A program made the position numbers and the translations under genes. A stretch of DNA of 11,001 nt from CAZCWX01 sp964502465 (lineage in GTDB: Bacteria; Desulfobacterota; Binatia; Bin18), in the NCBI GenBank assembly GCA_964502465.1, contig CAZCWX010000536.1:1-11001 (forward strand). Reading direction: 5' to 3'. Of this stretch, positions 1 through 7,762 are shown in pieces. Under the pieces are notes generated by a model. It saw only the letters and a list, made by a program, of their open reading frames with translations, searched no databases and was not told where the DNA came from. Each line of letters begins with the position of its first letter. Within the stretch, counting starts at the first letter, position 1.

Positions 1-1
1 C

Positions 2-1072
2 CTGTTTACAGTAATCTCGGTAGGCTGGGGCGCTTTGCAAATGACGTTCTTCAGTCAGTCCGCGCAGGATATAGACTGCATTCCAGGCCAGGAGCGGCAG
101 CACGTTGTGAAAGTTCGCCATCGTCGGCAGTTGCTCTAGCCACCAGGCAAGGTTTTTACACACATACGCTGGGTGGCGAACCCAACGATAGGGACCATAG
201 GCGATGATCCCTTTATTACTTAAGTTGCTAAAACGGACCCCCAAGGCCAGGGTCGCCCAAAGATATACCGCGAAAAAGACGAGCGTGAGTCCTCGTAAGA
301 AAAGAAGAGTATCCTCACCGAGTCCAAAGCTATTCCCTCGTTCGCTCAGCGGTAAATACACACCCGCCACATCACTAAACGGCGGGTAGCACATTAGACA
401 TACTGCCCAGCCCAACCAGGTACGATCGACCGACCGGGTCCGATTGTTGAGCCATAGCGACTCAAAGCTGTAGCCAACCAACGCAACGGCAGTGTCGCAG
501 ATAAAAATGAGATGATAGAGAAGGCTGACTCCCCAATCGATTCGTTCCAGTCTTCCCCCCTCCAATGCCAGTTGATGCCAGAGGTGACTTACTTGTTCGA
601 TATGCCCGGAGAGAAACACCACCATCAACGGCACAAAGAACAACTTTACTCCCAGTGCACGTAGCAACAAGGAGACCCGAGGGCTCTGCCAGTATCGCTT
701 CCACGGTGCCCAGGTACGAGAACGAAGTGTTTTCCAGCCATGCCGTGCCAGGCTCAGTGCGAGAAGCGCTGGATCGGAGAAATCGTCACGCACGCGCCGA
801 CGCCAGCGATAGGTCAGCCATACATAAAAAAAGCCATAGCCGCAGAAGAACACATAGCCATTGGTCACCACTGGCTGAAACGCATCGAAGAATGGCCCGC
901 GGTAATAGGGATGAAAGCGGTAAATCCCGGCAAACAGACTGATGATCAGCCACAGCCCGACAAACCGCCAGACTGCTGGCCACACAGAACCATGGCGAGC
1001 CCTCTGAGCGCGCCACGAGAGCCGCTCAGGTTTCAATGGAGCCTGTTCTGAGCGCATCAAAGGACCCAGCAT
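2..1072 (-). CDS. Polytopic membrane protein with isoprenylcysteine/PEMT-type methyltransferase C-terminus (3' end cut by window edge)
   Basis: The reading frame is open from an ATG at 1072-1070 to the window edge, 357 codons with no stop. The first two thirds are hydrophobic with several probable membrane segments, for example around residues 33-46, 60-75, 130-145, 170-190 and 262-280. The C-terminal part has the motif YGPYRWVRHPAY (residues 292-303, His300) and later TEERHL (about 340-345). Both are typical of the integral-membrane ICMT/PEMT methyltransferase superfamily, where the RHP segment and the following Glu-rich segment bind S-adenosylmethionine. The acceptor is unknown; bacterial members modify lipids or small molecules. 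It lies 42 nt after the stop of the DUF3536 gene, in the same frame, so it is probably the last visible gene of the glycogen-type operon. I see no clear Shine-Dalgarno for the ATG at 1072 or for the alternative at 1057, so the start is uncertain. The family call is firm for the C-terminus; the N-terminal half is not recognised. Confidence 0.75.
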   Translation of the reverse strand, partial: MLGPLMRSEQAPLKPERLSWRAQRARHGSVWPAVWRFVGLWLIISLFAGIYRFHPYYRGPFFDAFQPVVTNGYVFFCGYGFFYVWLTYRWRRRVRDDFSDPALLALSLARHGWKTLRSRTWAPWKRYWQSPRVSLLLRALGVKLFFVPLMVVFLSGHIEQVSHLWHQLALEGGRLERIDWGVSLLYHLIFICDTAVALVGYSFESLWLNNRTRSVDRTWLGWAVCLMCYPPFSDVAGVYLPLSERGNSFGLGEDTLLFLRGLTLVFFAVYLWATLALGVRFSNLSNKGIIAYGPYRWVRHPAYVCKNLAWWLEQLPTMANFHNVLPLLAWNAVYILRGLTEERHLQSAPAYRDYCKQ

Positions 1073-1114
1073 GCACAGAAGAGTAGCACGAATCGTGGTC
1101 TTTGCGCCGAACGT

Positions 1115-3565
1115 TTACCCCCAGGTATGCAACGGTAGTCCATCCACAGCATAAAACCCTAACCGTTGGCCGAGGCGATGGAGTAACATCACCTGATGGG
1201 AAACCGCTTCTTCGTGGGCGCGCTGCGAGAGCAGGTCTCGCAGGTGGCGCAGACACACTTGTGCGAAGAGCGTCTGCGCGCGCCACAAATTTGGCGCCAA
1301 CTGGAATCGTTCAGCAAGATCGAGAAGGAAAAGGAGGCTCAGGATTTCTTGACTCATGGGATTGGTCAGCAGCCGTGCTATTCGCGATTCTATGGCTTGC
1401 TGGAGTATGTCCGCAGCAGCACTGGTATCAATGGGGATTTGCCATCTGCGGGCGTCGGTAAAGACGGCTTCCAGACGGTCCCCGCCGCTCCCTTCCTGTA
1501 CCACCTGTGTCAGAGTGTGCATAAACGTGCGGTTCAACAGGAATCCTGCCGCCAGGGAAAACCCTTGCGGCAAGGGCACATCAAGCTCGCGCAGATACTC
1601 CATGAAACGCTGGTTTTCTCGATAGAGTTGCCAGTAAATTTCCTCCAAACGCGCCAGGATGCTTTCGCTCACTCCGGCCAGGACACGCCGTCGATCGTCA
1701 AGAAATAAATCTCTTGCCGTGTAGTAGGTCTCACCAAAAAAGCGATCAAGACCGCGTACCACCTCTGACAGCGAATGGTGCGTAAAGAGACGCAGGAGGT
1801 CTGCTTTCACTGCATCATATGGCACTCCGGTAATGGCCTCACTGACGACGCAGTGCACGTCGTGACTGGTGAGTTTCAGCACGGCAAAAGCGAACTCCTG
1901 CGATTCGCGGGTCAGGACAGCAGTCAGACGCATGCGCCCTACGCTCAGAGCCGTGGTTCCGTATACTTCCCGGTTCGCATCGGTCCACTGCACGAGAAAC
2001 GCCCGTGGCGTCGACGAGTGACGCCCGGGTTCCAGCACCTCACACATCGCCTGATTCGCTACCACGTGCGGAAAACGAACCCGCGCAGGGAGGACTTTCT
2101 GGACATACACCCGAGCACCATCGCCATACTCCGGGAGGTTACTGTGAGCCTGGCGGAGACGTTCAACCAATCCGTCTTCTAACTTCTGCCCATACTCCTC
2201 CGCGAGTTCGACAGCACGGGCCGCATAGCGCAAGATTTGCGTCCCTTCTATGCCGGACAATTCATCGAAGAACCAGCCGCAACTGGTGAACATCAGCAGT
2301 CGATGGTGTGCCATCTCCAGGAGCTTGAGCGCCGCAATCTGTTCGCTGGGAGAAAAGAGCTGTTTCCCGTGTCGGGCACAAAATTCTTCGATGCGAGCAG
2401 GAGTGTGGTCGAGAAGCAGATCAATGTATTCGTCCCGCGCTTTCCAGGGATCAGTCAGGAGTGTGTCGCCGTGCTGTTCAAACAGATGATCAATCTCGCC
2501 TCCCAACCAATCGAGCGCAGTCCGCAGGGGTGCTCGCCATTGTTGCGTCCAGCCGGGCTGGGGGTTGATGTGACAGCCGCAATTGGCACGCCAGCGTTCC
2601 ACTCCATGGGCGCAGCTCCAGGAGGTGTTTTCAGCAATATCGACTTCCCAGGTTGGCGGGTGCAAGGCGAGATACTCGCTGTAGTTTGTGAGCCGGACCA
2701 GACCATGCTGTTCCATTTCGTTTATCGCAAATGCGAGTGCCATCTCACCAAAGCGATGGTGGTGGCCATAGGACTCCCCGTCAGTCGCAAAGTGCACGAG
2801 TTGAGCCTCTTCTCTGTCCGGTCGGAAAGCCGCCATGATCTGTTCGACCAGGCGATCGCCACTATTCAACACCCCTTCAAACGCCACTCCGCGGGCAAGC
2901 GGACCATGGTAAAAGAATAACCCAATCTGTTTCCCGCTCGGCAGACGACAGAGATAGGGTCGGGTCGTATCGAGTTTTTCTGAACTCATCGTTTCCCAGG
3001 CTGTCTGTCCGAGAGGTCGCACTCGTTTGGCCTGATGCGGAGCAAGAATGGTGAACACCAGCCCTTGTGCGGCCAGGACTTCAAGGGTTGGTCTGTCTAC
3101 CGCCGTTTCAGGAAGCCACATTCCTTTTGGCATCCGCCCAAAACGATAGAGGAATTCTCGCACCCCCCAACGAACCTGTGTTGTTTTGTCCCGCAGATTT
3201 GCCAGCGGCAAGATGGCGTGGCCATAGGCTTGTGCCAACGCATTCCCGTGACCCGCGTAGCGCTCACAGCTCAGGCGGTCCGCCTCGACGATGCGGGCAA
3301 GCAGGTCAGGCTCCTGACGCGCAATCCACGTCAGGAGTGTAGGGCCAAAGTTAAAGCTGAGCGTGGCGTAGTTATTGACGATCGCAGTAATGCGATTGCC
3401 CTGACCGAGCAACCGGGCAGCGGCGTTCGGCCAATAACATTCGGCAGTAATGCGGGCATTCCAATCGTGATACGGTGCGGCCGCATCTTGCACCTCCACT
3501 TCATCGAGCCAGGGATTTTCACGTGGAGGCTGGTAGAAGTGCCCATGGATACAAACGTAGCGCAT
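1115..3565 (-). CDS. GH57-type glycoside hydrolase / DUF3536 domain protein, 816 aa
   Basis: The N-terminus, starting HGHFYQPPRENPWL (residues 7-20), is the hallmark of the GH57-like family that carries a C-terminal DUF3536 domain. The GH57 (beta/alpha)7 barrel covers roughly residues 1-300. GMWLPETAVD (148-157) supplies the expected nucleophile Glu153. HFATDGESYGHHH (258-270) supplies the likely acid/base region, with Asp262. The remaining ~500 residues are mostly helical and correspond to the DUF3536 part. Both catalytic motifs are intact and the length is normal for the family. GH57 enzymes act on alpha-glucans by a retaining mechanism, but the activity of this subfamily is not established; hydrolase, transferase or branching activity are all possible. 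The protein looks cytoplasmic, with no signal peptide. It lies downstream of glgC across a 163-nt spacer. The start at 3565 fits the conserved N-terminus, yet the sequence just upstream is repeat-derived and has no Shine-Dalgarno. Confidence 0.9.
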   Translation of the reverse strand: MRYVCIHGHFYQPPRENPWLDEVEVQDAAAPYHDWNARITAECYWPNAAARLLGQGNRITAIVNNYATLSFNFGPTLLTWIARQEPDLLARIVEADRLSCERYAGHGNALAQAYGHAILPLANLRDKTTQVRWGVREFLYRFGRMPKGMWLPETAVDRPTLEVLAAQGLVFTILAPHQAKRVRPLGQTAWETMSSEKLDTTRPYLCRLPSGKQIGLFFYHGPLARGVAFEGVLNSGDRLVEQIMAAFRPDREEAQLVHFATDGESYGHHHRFGEMALAFAINEMEQHGLVRLTNYSEYLALHPPTWEVDIAENTSWSCAHGVERWRANCGCHINPQPGWTQQWRAPLRTALDWLGGEIDHLFEQHGDTLLTDPWKARDEYIDLLLDHTPARIEEFCARHGKQLFSPSEQIAALKLLEMAHHRLLMFTSCGWFFDELSGIEGTQILRYAARAVELAEEYGQKLEDGLVERLRQAHSNLPEYGDGARVYVQKVLPARVRFPHVVANQAMCEVLEPGRHSSTPRAFLVQWTDANREVYGTTALSVGRMRLTAVLTRESQEFAFAVLKLTSHDVHCVVSEAITGVPYDAVKADLLRLFTHHSLSEVVRGLDRFFGETYYTARDLFLDDRRRVLAGVSESILARLEEIYWQLYRENQRFMEYLRELDVPLPQGFSLAAGFLLNRTFMHTLTQVVQEGSGGDRLEAVFTDARRWQIPIDTSAAADILQQAIESRIARLLTNPMSQEILSLLFLLDLAERFQLAPNLWRAQTLFAQVCLRHLRDLLSQRAHEEAVSHQVMLLHRLGQRLGFYAVDGLPLHTWG

Positions 3566-3571
3566 GGAAAA

Positions 3572-3708
3572 AGCAGTCAGCTCTTAGCTCTGAGCTTTCA
3601 ACACAGAGATAACGTGAGTTAGCGAATTGGCGCAACAGTAAGCCACAGTCCCCTCACAAGCCTTTCCTTTTCCACCTCCTCTTTTCCTCTCACTTGCAGC
3701 TGACCGCT
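3572..3708. repeat. Spacer element between glgC and the DUF3536 gene, flanked by imperfect inverted repeats
   Basis: AGCAGTCAGCT at 3572-3582 is matched in inverted orientation by AGCTGACCGCT at 3698-3708, 10 of 11 positions. Each end lies in a patch of short AGCT/GCTCA-type iterations (3573-3597 and 3696-3739). The right patch runs into the glgC stop codon and the left patch stops just before the DUF3536 ATG. The centre holds a purine-rich tract on the minus strand (about 3661-3690). It could be a decayed small mobile repeat or the site of a read-through structure. No gene is seen in it. Confidence 0.45.
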
Positions 3709-3728
3709 CATCGCTCATAGTCGAACGC

Positions 3729-4961
3729 TTACTGCTCATGGGGGTGCCTGGTCTCTCCCCGTTCGAGCACGAACAAACCAGAGGGGTCACGAAAGAATCG
3801 TCTCTCATCCACACCTGAGCCAACCCCGACCTCGACTCCGTTTGGGATCACATTGAAGCGATCAACGATCACTCCCTTGAGTTTGGCACCAGCACCGATT
3901 TCCGCGTGGTCCATAATGACCGACTCATGAATTTCTGCGTCTTGCGCAATACGCACTCCGCGTCCCAAAACCGACCGCACCACTCGCCCCCCTTCAATTC
4001 GACACCCCTCACCAACCAACGCATCCCGCACTTCACCTTCAACAAAGCGGGCCGGCGGGCCATCGTGCACACCACCGAAGATTGGCCATTCGCTATTTTG
4101 CAAATCAAAAGCGGGGGTCGAGCCGAGCAGGTCCATATGCGCTTCCCAGAAGGCGCGCAGCGTTCCCACATCACGCCAGTATCCCTGTTCTTCGTATGGT
4201 TTCACCCCTGGGATATCGTTACGTAAGAAATTGTAGGCAAACACGCGATGTCGAGGGAAGAGTTCCGGGATAATGGTCCGGCCAAAGTCGTGCTCGGTAC
4301 TCCGCCGCGAGTCTTCGAGCAACGTACGGATGAGCAGGCTCGTTTCAAAGAGATAATTTCCCATAGAGGAATAGGCCCGCTCCGGATCATCGGGAATAGC
4401 TTTCGGCTGCTTGGGCTTCTCCTCCCAGCCGGTGATCCGTTGGGTGCTATCCACTTCGATGACTCCGAAGCTACTGGCTGCCGCCAAAGGCACTGGTAAT
4501 GCCGCTACGGTCACGTCGGCCCGGTTCTCCAGATGGAAGGTCACCATCTGATTGATGTCCATCCGGTAAATGTGGTCCGCACCGAAGATTGCGACCAGGT
4601 CTGGGCGAAAGTCACGGATGACATTCAGGTTCTGGTAGATCGCATCCGCCGTCCCTTGATACCAGGTTTCTCCCCAGCGCATCTGCGGCGGGACAACGGT
4701 AATAAAGGTCCCGCCAAGGCCACCACCAATACGCCAGCGCCAGGTTGATCGCAAGTGTTCGATAAGAGACTGCGATTTATATTGCACCAGCACATAGACA
4801 GCGTATATCGTCGAGTCAATAAAATTAGACAGGACAAAGTCCACGATACGGTGCTTACTGGCAAAGGGCACTGCCGGTTTACTCCGTGCCTTTGTCAGGG
4901 GGAATAAGCGGTCTCCCTTCCCCCCCGCGAGGATCATGCCGAGAATCCGCAACCTACGCAT
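3729..4961 (-). CDS. glgC: Glucose-1-phosphate adenylyltransferase (ADP-glucose pyrophosphorylase)
   Basis: This enzyme makes ADP-glucose from ATP and glucose-1-phosphate, the committed step of bacterial glycogen synthesis, in the cytoplasm. The 410-residue product has all the landmarks. The nucleotide-binding LAGGKGDRLFPLT is at 11-23 and is followed by the conserved SKPAVPF (27-33). GTADAI is at 103-108. GADHIYRMD (127-135) holds the metal/substrate Asp. FGVIEVD (165-171) and EKP (181-183) are in the sugar-phosphate site, SMGNYLF is at 199-205 and YWRDVGT at 261-267. Residues from about 290 form the C-terminal left-handed beta-helix used for oligomerisation and allostery. The ATG overlaps the TAA of the upstream branching-enzyme gene by one base, and AGGGAGGTG just upstream is a strong ribosome site, so the two are translationally coupled. 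The stop codon lies inside a repeat-like AGC-rich segment. Identification is secure; which effector activates it cannot be read from the sequence. Confidence 0.97.
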   Translation of the reverse strand: MRRLRILGMILAGGKGDRLFPLTKARSKPAVPFASKHRIVDFVLSNFIDSTIYAVYVLVQYKSQSLIEHLRSTWRWRIGGGLGGTFITVVPPQMRWGETWYQGTADAIYQNLNVIRDFRPDLVAIFGADHIYRMDINQMVTFHLENRADVTVAALPVPLAAASSFGVIEVDSTQRITGWEEKPKQPKAIPDDPERAYSSMGNYLFETSLLIRTLLEDSRRSTEHDFGRTIIPELFPRHRVFAYNFLRNDIPGVKPYEEQGYWRDVGTLRAFWEAHMDLLGSTPAFDLQNSEWPIFGGVHDGPPARFVEGEVRDALVGEGCRIEGGRVVRSVLGRGVRIAQDAEIHESVIMDHAEIGAGAKLKGVIVDRFNVIPNGVEVGVGSGVDERRFFRDPSGLFVLERGETRHPHEQ

Positions 4962-6676
4962 TAGGCACCTCCCTGTTCACCAAACAACACCTGCTCCAAC
5001 TGCGGGAAAAGAAATTCCTGTCGTTCCTTACTGGCCAGATACACCCAATCGTCCTGCTCTAATTGGCCACGTTCACGCACGTGGCGGGCAATTTCCATGA
5101 GATGTCGAAAGTCAGTGTAATGCGCGGCGAACCGTTGTTCAGCATAGTCACGCGCAGTCCAACTGGTAATGAGGAACTGCCAATCTGACGCCTGCATCAA
5201 GAGCAGCTCACGTCCAGCCTGACATAACACCCGGCCCAGCGGGCTTTTTGCCGCGTTGGGATTTTCATGCACGGCAGTCCAGAATTCAATCTCACAGTCG
5301 TATAGTCGTTCCCATGTCCAGGCGGTGTCGCGATTCAGCCACGTCCGGTGGTCACCCCCTTCTCCCCACGATCCTTCTGGCAGAGTCAAAGTTTCCGTAG
5401 GAGGATGACGCTCCAGATAGGCACTACAACTGACCGGCTCGATCCCGTGCTGTGCCAATTCTGGCCAGAGGAACCCAAGCCACTGGGATCCTTCATACCA
5501 CCAATGCCCAAAGAGTTCAGCATCATACAGGGCACACACCAAGCCAGTGGCACTGGCAGCCTGTTGATAGTCGCGCAGCACTCCAGCCATGAGGCCAGCA
5601 AAGTGACGGGCGTGCTCTTGTGCCCGCTCCTGTGCGTGCTCAGGAACATAGGAAGCTTTGGCAGCCAGGTCTCCTTTATCACTGACTCGCCACAGTTTGA
5701 GTCCCCCAGGAATATGTTTCTTGTGAAAATCAAGATACCAGGGGTCTCCCGGATACCCTCGTTCACGACTCCATACTTGCATAGCGGTTTCAGGCTCGCG
5801 GAAGAAGACCGCAGCCGCGCCCTGACCTCCCCGTGAGGACACTCGCGCAGCCCGGTACGGCGAAGCTCCGGACCGTTGCGGCAAATCTTCACGGCCAGCG
5901 CCGCGCAGGTCGGCAAGATGCGGGAAGTAGTCTTCGTAGAGGGGCAGTGGACGCCCACCCAGGATCAGGTGGCTGTCGGCAAAGAAAAATTCCAAATGGT
6001 AGTCGGCCAGGAATTCCTCCACACCACGCCGCAACGCTCGCCGTTGTTCCCGGTTCGCTCCAACCGGAGGAATCCAATGATAGCGCGGTCGATATGCGCC
6101 TTCTGGTAACCATATTCCTCGTGGTCGGCAGCCAAAGTGCGTTTCATGAGTGAGGACAGCCAATTGGAGTTGCAAGTTGACGCTCTCGTCGCTTCCCAAA
6201 AGCGGCAAGTAGCCGTGGGTCGCTGCGCTGGTAATCGCTTCGACCGCCCCTTGCTCCACGAGACTACGGAAGGCACCAAGAATATTGCCATCAAGTGCCT
6301 GGAGAAGATCGAGCGTATCCTGATAAAATCTGGCCCAGTAGTCAGTCAGAGTAGCGAGGTTGTCCTCGCGGATATGACGAAAATAGTTGGCCGTCTCAGT
6401 ACAAGCCCGCAAGCGGGCATCAAGAAAGAGTTGCAGTTCCTCTTGCAGGAGGGGACTGGCAAGCTGCTCACAGAGCACCGGCGAGAAGCTAATAGTTACG
6501 TGGGGCACGGTGCCGTGTTGGACAAGTGCACGGAGGGTTCGCAGGAGCGGAAGATAACACTGCACGACTGATTCACAAAGCCAATCACTGCCATGCGGCC
6601 AGCGTCCATGGCCCAACACAAAGGGCTGGTGAGCATGCAGGACAAGAGCAAACGAGCCAACAGCCGGCGGAGACAT
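4961..6676 (-). CDS. GH57 1,4-alpha-glucan branching enzyme, 571 aa
   Basis: It cleaves alpha-1,4-glucan and transfers the released chain to an O-6 position, creating alpha-1,6 branches. This is the GH57 (archaeal/thermophile-type) enzyme, not the GH13 GlgB. HAHQPFV (14-20) opens the GH57 barrel. GIWLPEGAY (187-195) gives nucleophile Glu192. ALYDAELFGHWW (382-393) gives acid/base Asp385. The C-terminal helical DUF1957-type region includes SDWQFLITSWTARDYAEQRF (497-516), characteristic of the branching subfamily. Length is slightly above the usual ~520-560. No signal peptide is seen, so it is cytoplasmic. The start at 6676 is supported by a strong GGGAGGAGGT about 8 nt upstream. It is the first gene of the leftward operon and overlaps glgC by one base. 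GH57 members can be amylases or transferases as well, but the motif set and glgC coupling favour branching activity. I leave the symbol blank because glgB normally denotes the GH13 enzyme. Confidence 0.93.
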   Translation of the reverse strand: MSPPAVGSFALVLHAHQPFVLGHGRWPHGSDWLCESVVQCYLPLLRTLRALVQHGTVPHVTISFSPVLCEQLASPLLQEELQLFLDARLRACTETANYFRHIREDNLATLTDYWARFYQDTLDLLQALDGNILGAFRSLVEQGAVEAITSAATHGYLPLLGSDESVNLQLQLAVLTHETHFGCRPRGIWLPEGAYRPRYHWIPPVGANREQRRALRRGVEEFLADYHLEFFFADSHLILGGRPLPLYEDYFPHLADLRGAGREDLPQRSGASPYRAARVSSRGGQGAAAVFFREPETAMQVWSRERGYPGDPWYLDFHKKHIPGGLKLWRVSDKGDLAAKASYVPEHAQERAQEHARHFAGLMAGVLRDYQQAASATGLVCALYDAELFGHWWYEGSQWLGFLWPELAQHGIEPVSCSAYLERHPPTETLTLPEGSWGEGGDHRTWLNRDTAWTWERLYDCEIEFWTAVHENPNAAKSPLGRVLCQAGRELLLMQASDWQFLITSWTARDYAEQRFAAHYTDFRHLMEIARHVRERGQLEQDDWVYLASKERQEFLFPQLEQVLFGEQGGA

Positions 6677-6972
6677 ATGTCTTTACCTCCTCCCGACAGG
6701 TTCGTCTCTGTTAGAGATGAAGGGCTGTCTCTCACGTCTCAAGCAAGTATCCTTAAAGAGTGGCCCAAGTGCAACCTCATGAGCGTTGATTGTCACTTAG
6801 GCGACACATCTGACGGTTTCAAGAAAAGACATGGGCAATTCCGTCATGAAGGTGACAAACGAGCAGACAAGGAAAATTTGCGCCATGCGAAGAAATGTGG
6901 TTATCCTCTCTGTAGGCAGTCAAGTAGGTGACAGCACGATAAACCATATTTTCTCACAAAAAGGGGGCGGTC
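6677..6972. other. Divergent intergenic region between the glycogen operon and the 247-aa gene
   Basis: This 296-bp spacer separates the start codons of two divergently read genes, so it should hold promoters for both directions. No convincing ORF is present. It contains two short dyads: 6701-6709 with 6713-6721, and 6791-6796 with 6801-6806. There is also a weak sigma70-like candidate for the leftward operon (see separate entry). For the rightward gene the best I see is TTGCGC (6878-6883), 18 nt, then TATCCT (6902-6907), which is too weak to claim. A ribosome site AAGGGGG at 6961-6967 precedes the ATG at 6973. Confidence 0.7.
6746..6774 (-). promoter_or_regulatory. Weak sigma70-like promoter candidate for the leftward glycogen operon
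   Basis: Read on the minus strand, TTGCAC (6774-6769) is followed after 17 nt by GATACT (6751-6746), matching 3/6 and 4/6 of the consensus hexamers. A start about 7 nt downstream would leave a leader of roughly 60 nt before the branching-enzyme ATG. Spacing is ideal but the hexamers are poor, so this is only a candidate. Confidence 0.25.
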
Positions 6973-7716
6973 ATGTCATTTTATATTAAGAGGGCTTTTG
7001 TCGATAACGAACCTGGGATTGAAATAGTAAACGTTCACTATACCTGGACGCCCGTCGGACAGCTACCAGACTGGGAAGCACATCGCGAGACCCGTGCCAT
7101 GCCCCGCGGTGGTGTGCTTGTACGCGGCATGGGTGGGACCACGGTCGCAGAGTCTGGCGACTACGTGCAAACGGCGAGCGAACGGATCGAGCTGCCGGAC
7201 GATGGCATTCGACGTAAGGTGCTCCGCTTGCCCAAAGCGATCTTTGATTCAGCGACGAATCAATACGTCGAGAATTATGCCTTTCATCACTATTTTGAGA
7301 TTTTCCGTGAAGGCAAGCGGGAGCAGGGTCCGCTGTACACCGAAGAGATCGTCAGCAAAGAAGTGGAGTTCGTCGATTTCAATGGCAATCTCGGAGGCAT
7401 GTGCATCTTCTGGAGTGTGTATGATTGGGATGCGCCGCAGTATCAGCCCACTGAGGTCTCGGAGTTTATCGATCGCTTCGGCGAGGACAATCCGTATCGA
7501 TCGCATAAGTTCTATGGGGTAGAAGATAAGGAAAACTTCTCACGCATGCGCTCGGATATGTTACGCTCCTTGCCGGTGCCTCGGCGGTTTGTCGGTAAGA
7601 TTTATGGACCGAAGGGGGCACAGGTCCATCAGCGCTGGCACGTGGGGGCGCTGTGGAGCCCAAACCGCGATGAACGCTGGGAAGACTACTGGGGGTATGT
7701 TGTCCACACCCTCTAA
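6973..7716 (+). CDS. Conserved-looking tryptophan-rich protein of unknown function, 247 aa
   Basis: I do not recognise a named family. The ORF starts at an ATG with an AAGGGGG ribosome site 5-6 nt upstream and ends at 7716. The protein is soluble-looking, with no signal peptide and no membrane segment. It has alternating hydrophobic/polar stretches suggesting mainly beta structure, and is unusually aromatic: eight Trp (25, 34, 147, 152, 222, 228, 236, 240) and many Tyr/Phe. Striking segments are FHHYFEIFREG (104-114), YTEEIVSKEVEF (122-133), WSVYDWDAPQY (147-157) and RWHVGALWSP (221-230). It is divergent from the branching-enzyme/glgC operon and upstream of a starch-binding fusion protein, so a glucan-related role is plausible. 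The aromatic-rich beta character would fit a carbohydrate-binding fold, but that is inference. No catalytic motif is identifiable. Confidence 0.82.
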   Translation: MSFYIKRAFVDNEPGIEIVNVHYTWTPVGQLPDWEAHRETRAMPRGGVLVRGMGGTTVAESGDYVQTASERIELPDDGIRRKVLRLPKAIFDSATNQYVENYAFHHYFEIFREGKREQGPLYTEEIVSKEVEFVDFNGNLGGMCIFWSVYDWDAPQYQPTEVSEFIDRFGEDNPYRSHKFYGVEDKENFSRMRSDMLRSLPVPRRFVGKIYGPKGAQVHQRWHVGALWSPNRDERWEDYWGYVVHTL

Positions 7717-7762
7717 CACCTCTCCATGATGAGGAACCGCGCAAGAATACCTTGAGCAATGC

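Noticed and set aside
565..1051. Plus-strand open frames over the left-edge region, suggesting the region might be a pseudogene or hold plus-strand genes
   Set aside because: The minus-strand frame is continuous from 1072 to the window edge and translates to a membrane protein with a recognisable C-terminal methyltransferase motif, so there is no decay and no plus-strand gene.
2237..2920. Open frame of 227 codons on the plus strand inside the DUF3536 gene
   Set aside because: It is fully antisense to a gene with clear family motifs, has no ribosome site, and its translation shows no domain pattern.
3035..3622. Open frame of 195 codons on the plus strand across the DUF3536 start
   Set aside because: It is a shadow of the conserved GH57 N-terminus and crosses into the repeat spacer; no protein-like features.
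3619..3657. A 12-codon GTG mini-ORF after a purine-rich AGGAGG tract in the glgC-DUF3536 spacer, as a possible leader peptide
   Set aside because: It is too short to distinguish from chance, lies inside a repeat-like element and has no attenuator structure around it.
5386..5958. Open frame of 190 codons on the minus strand inside the branching-enzyme gene
   Set aside because: Same-strand out-of-frame shadow of the branching enzyme, whose own frame is uninterrupted with all motifs.
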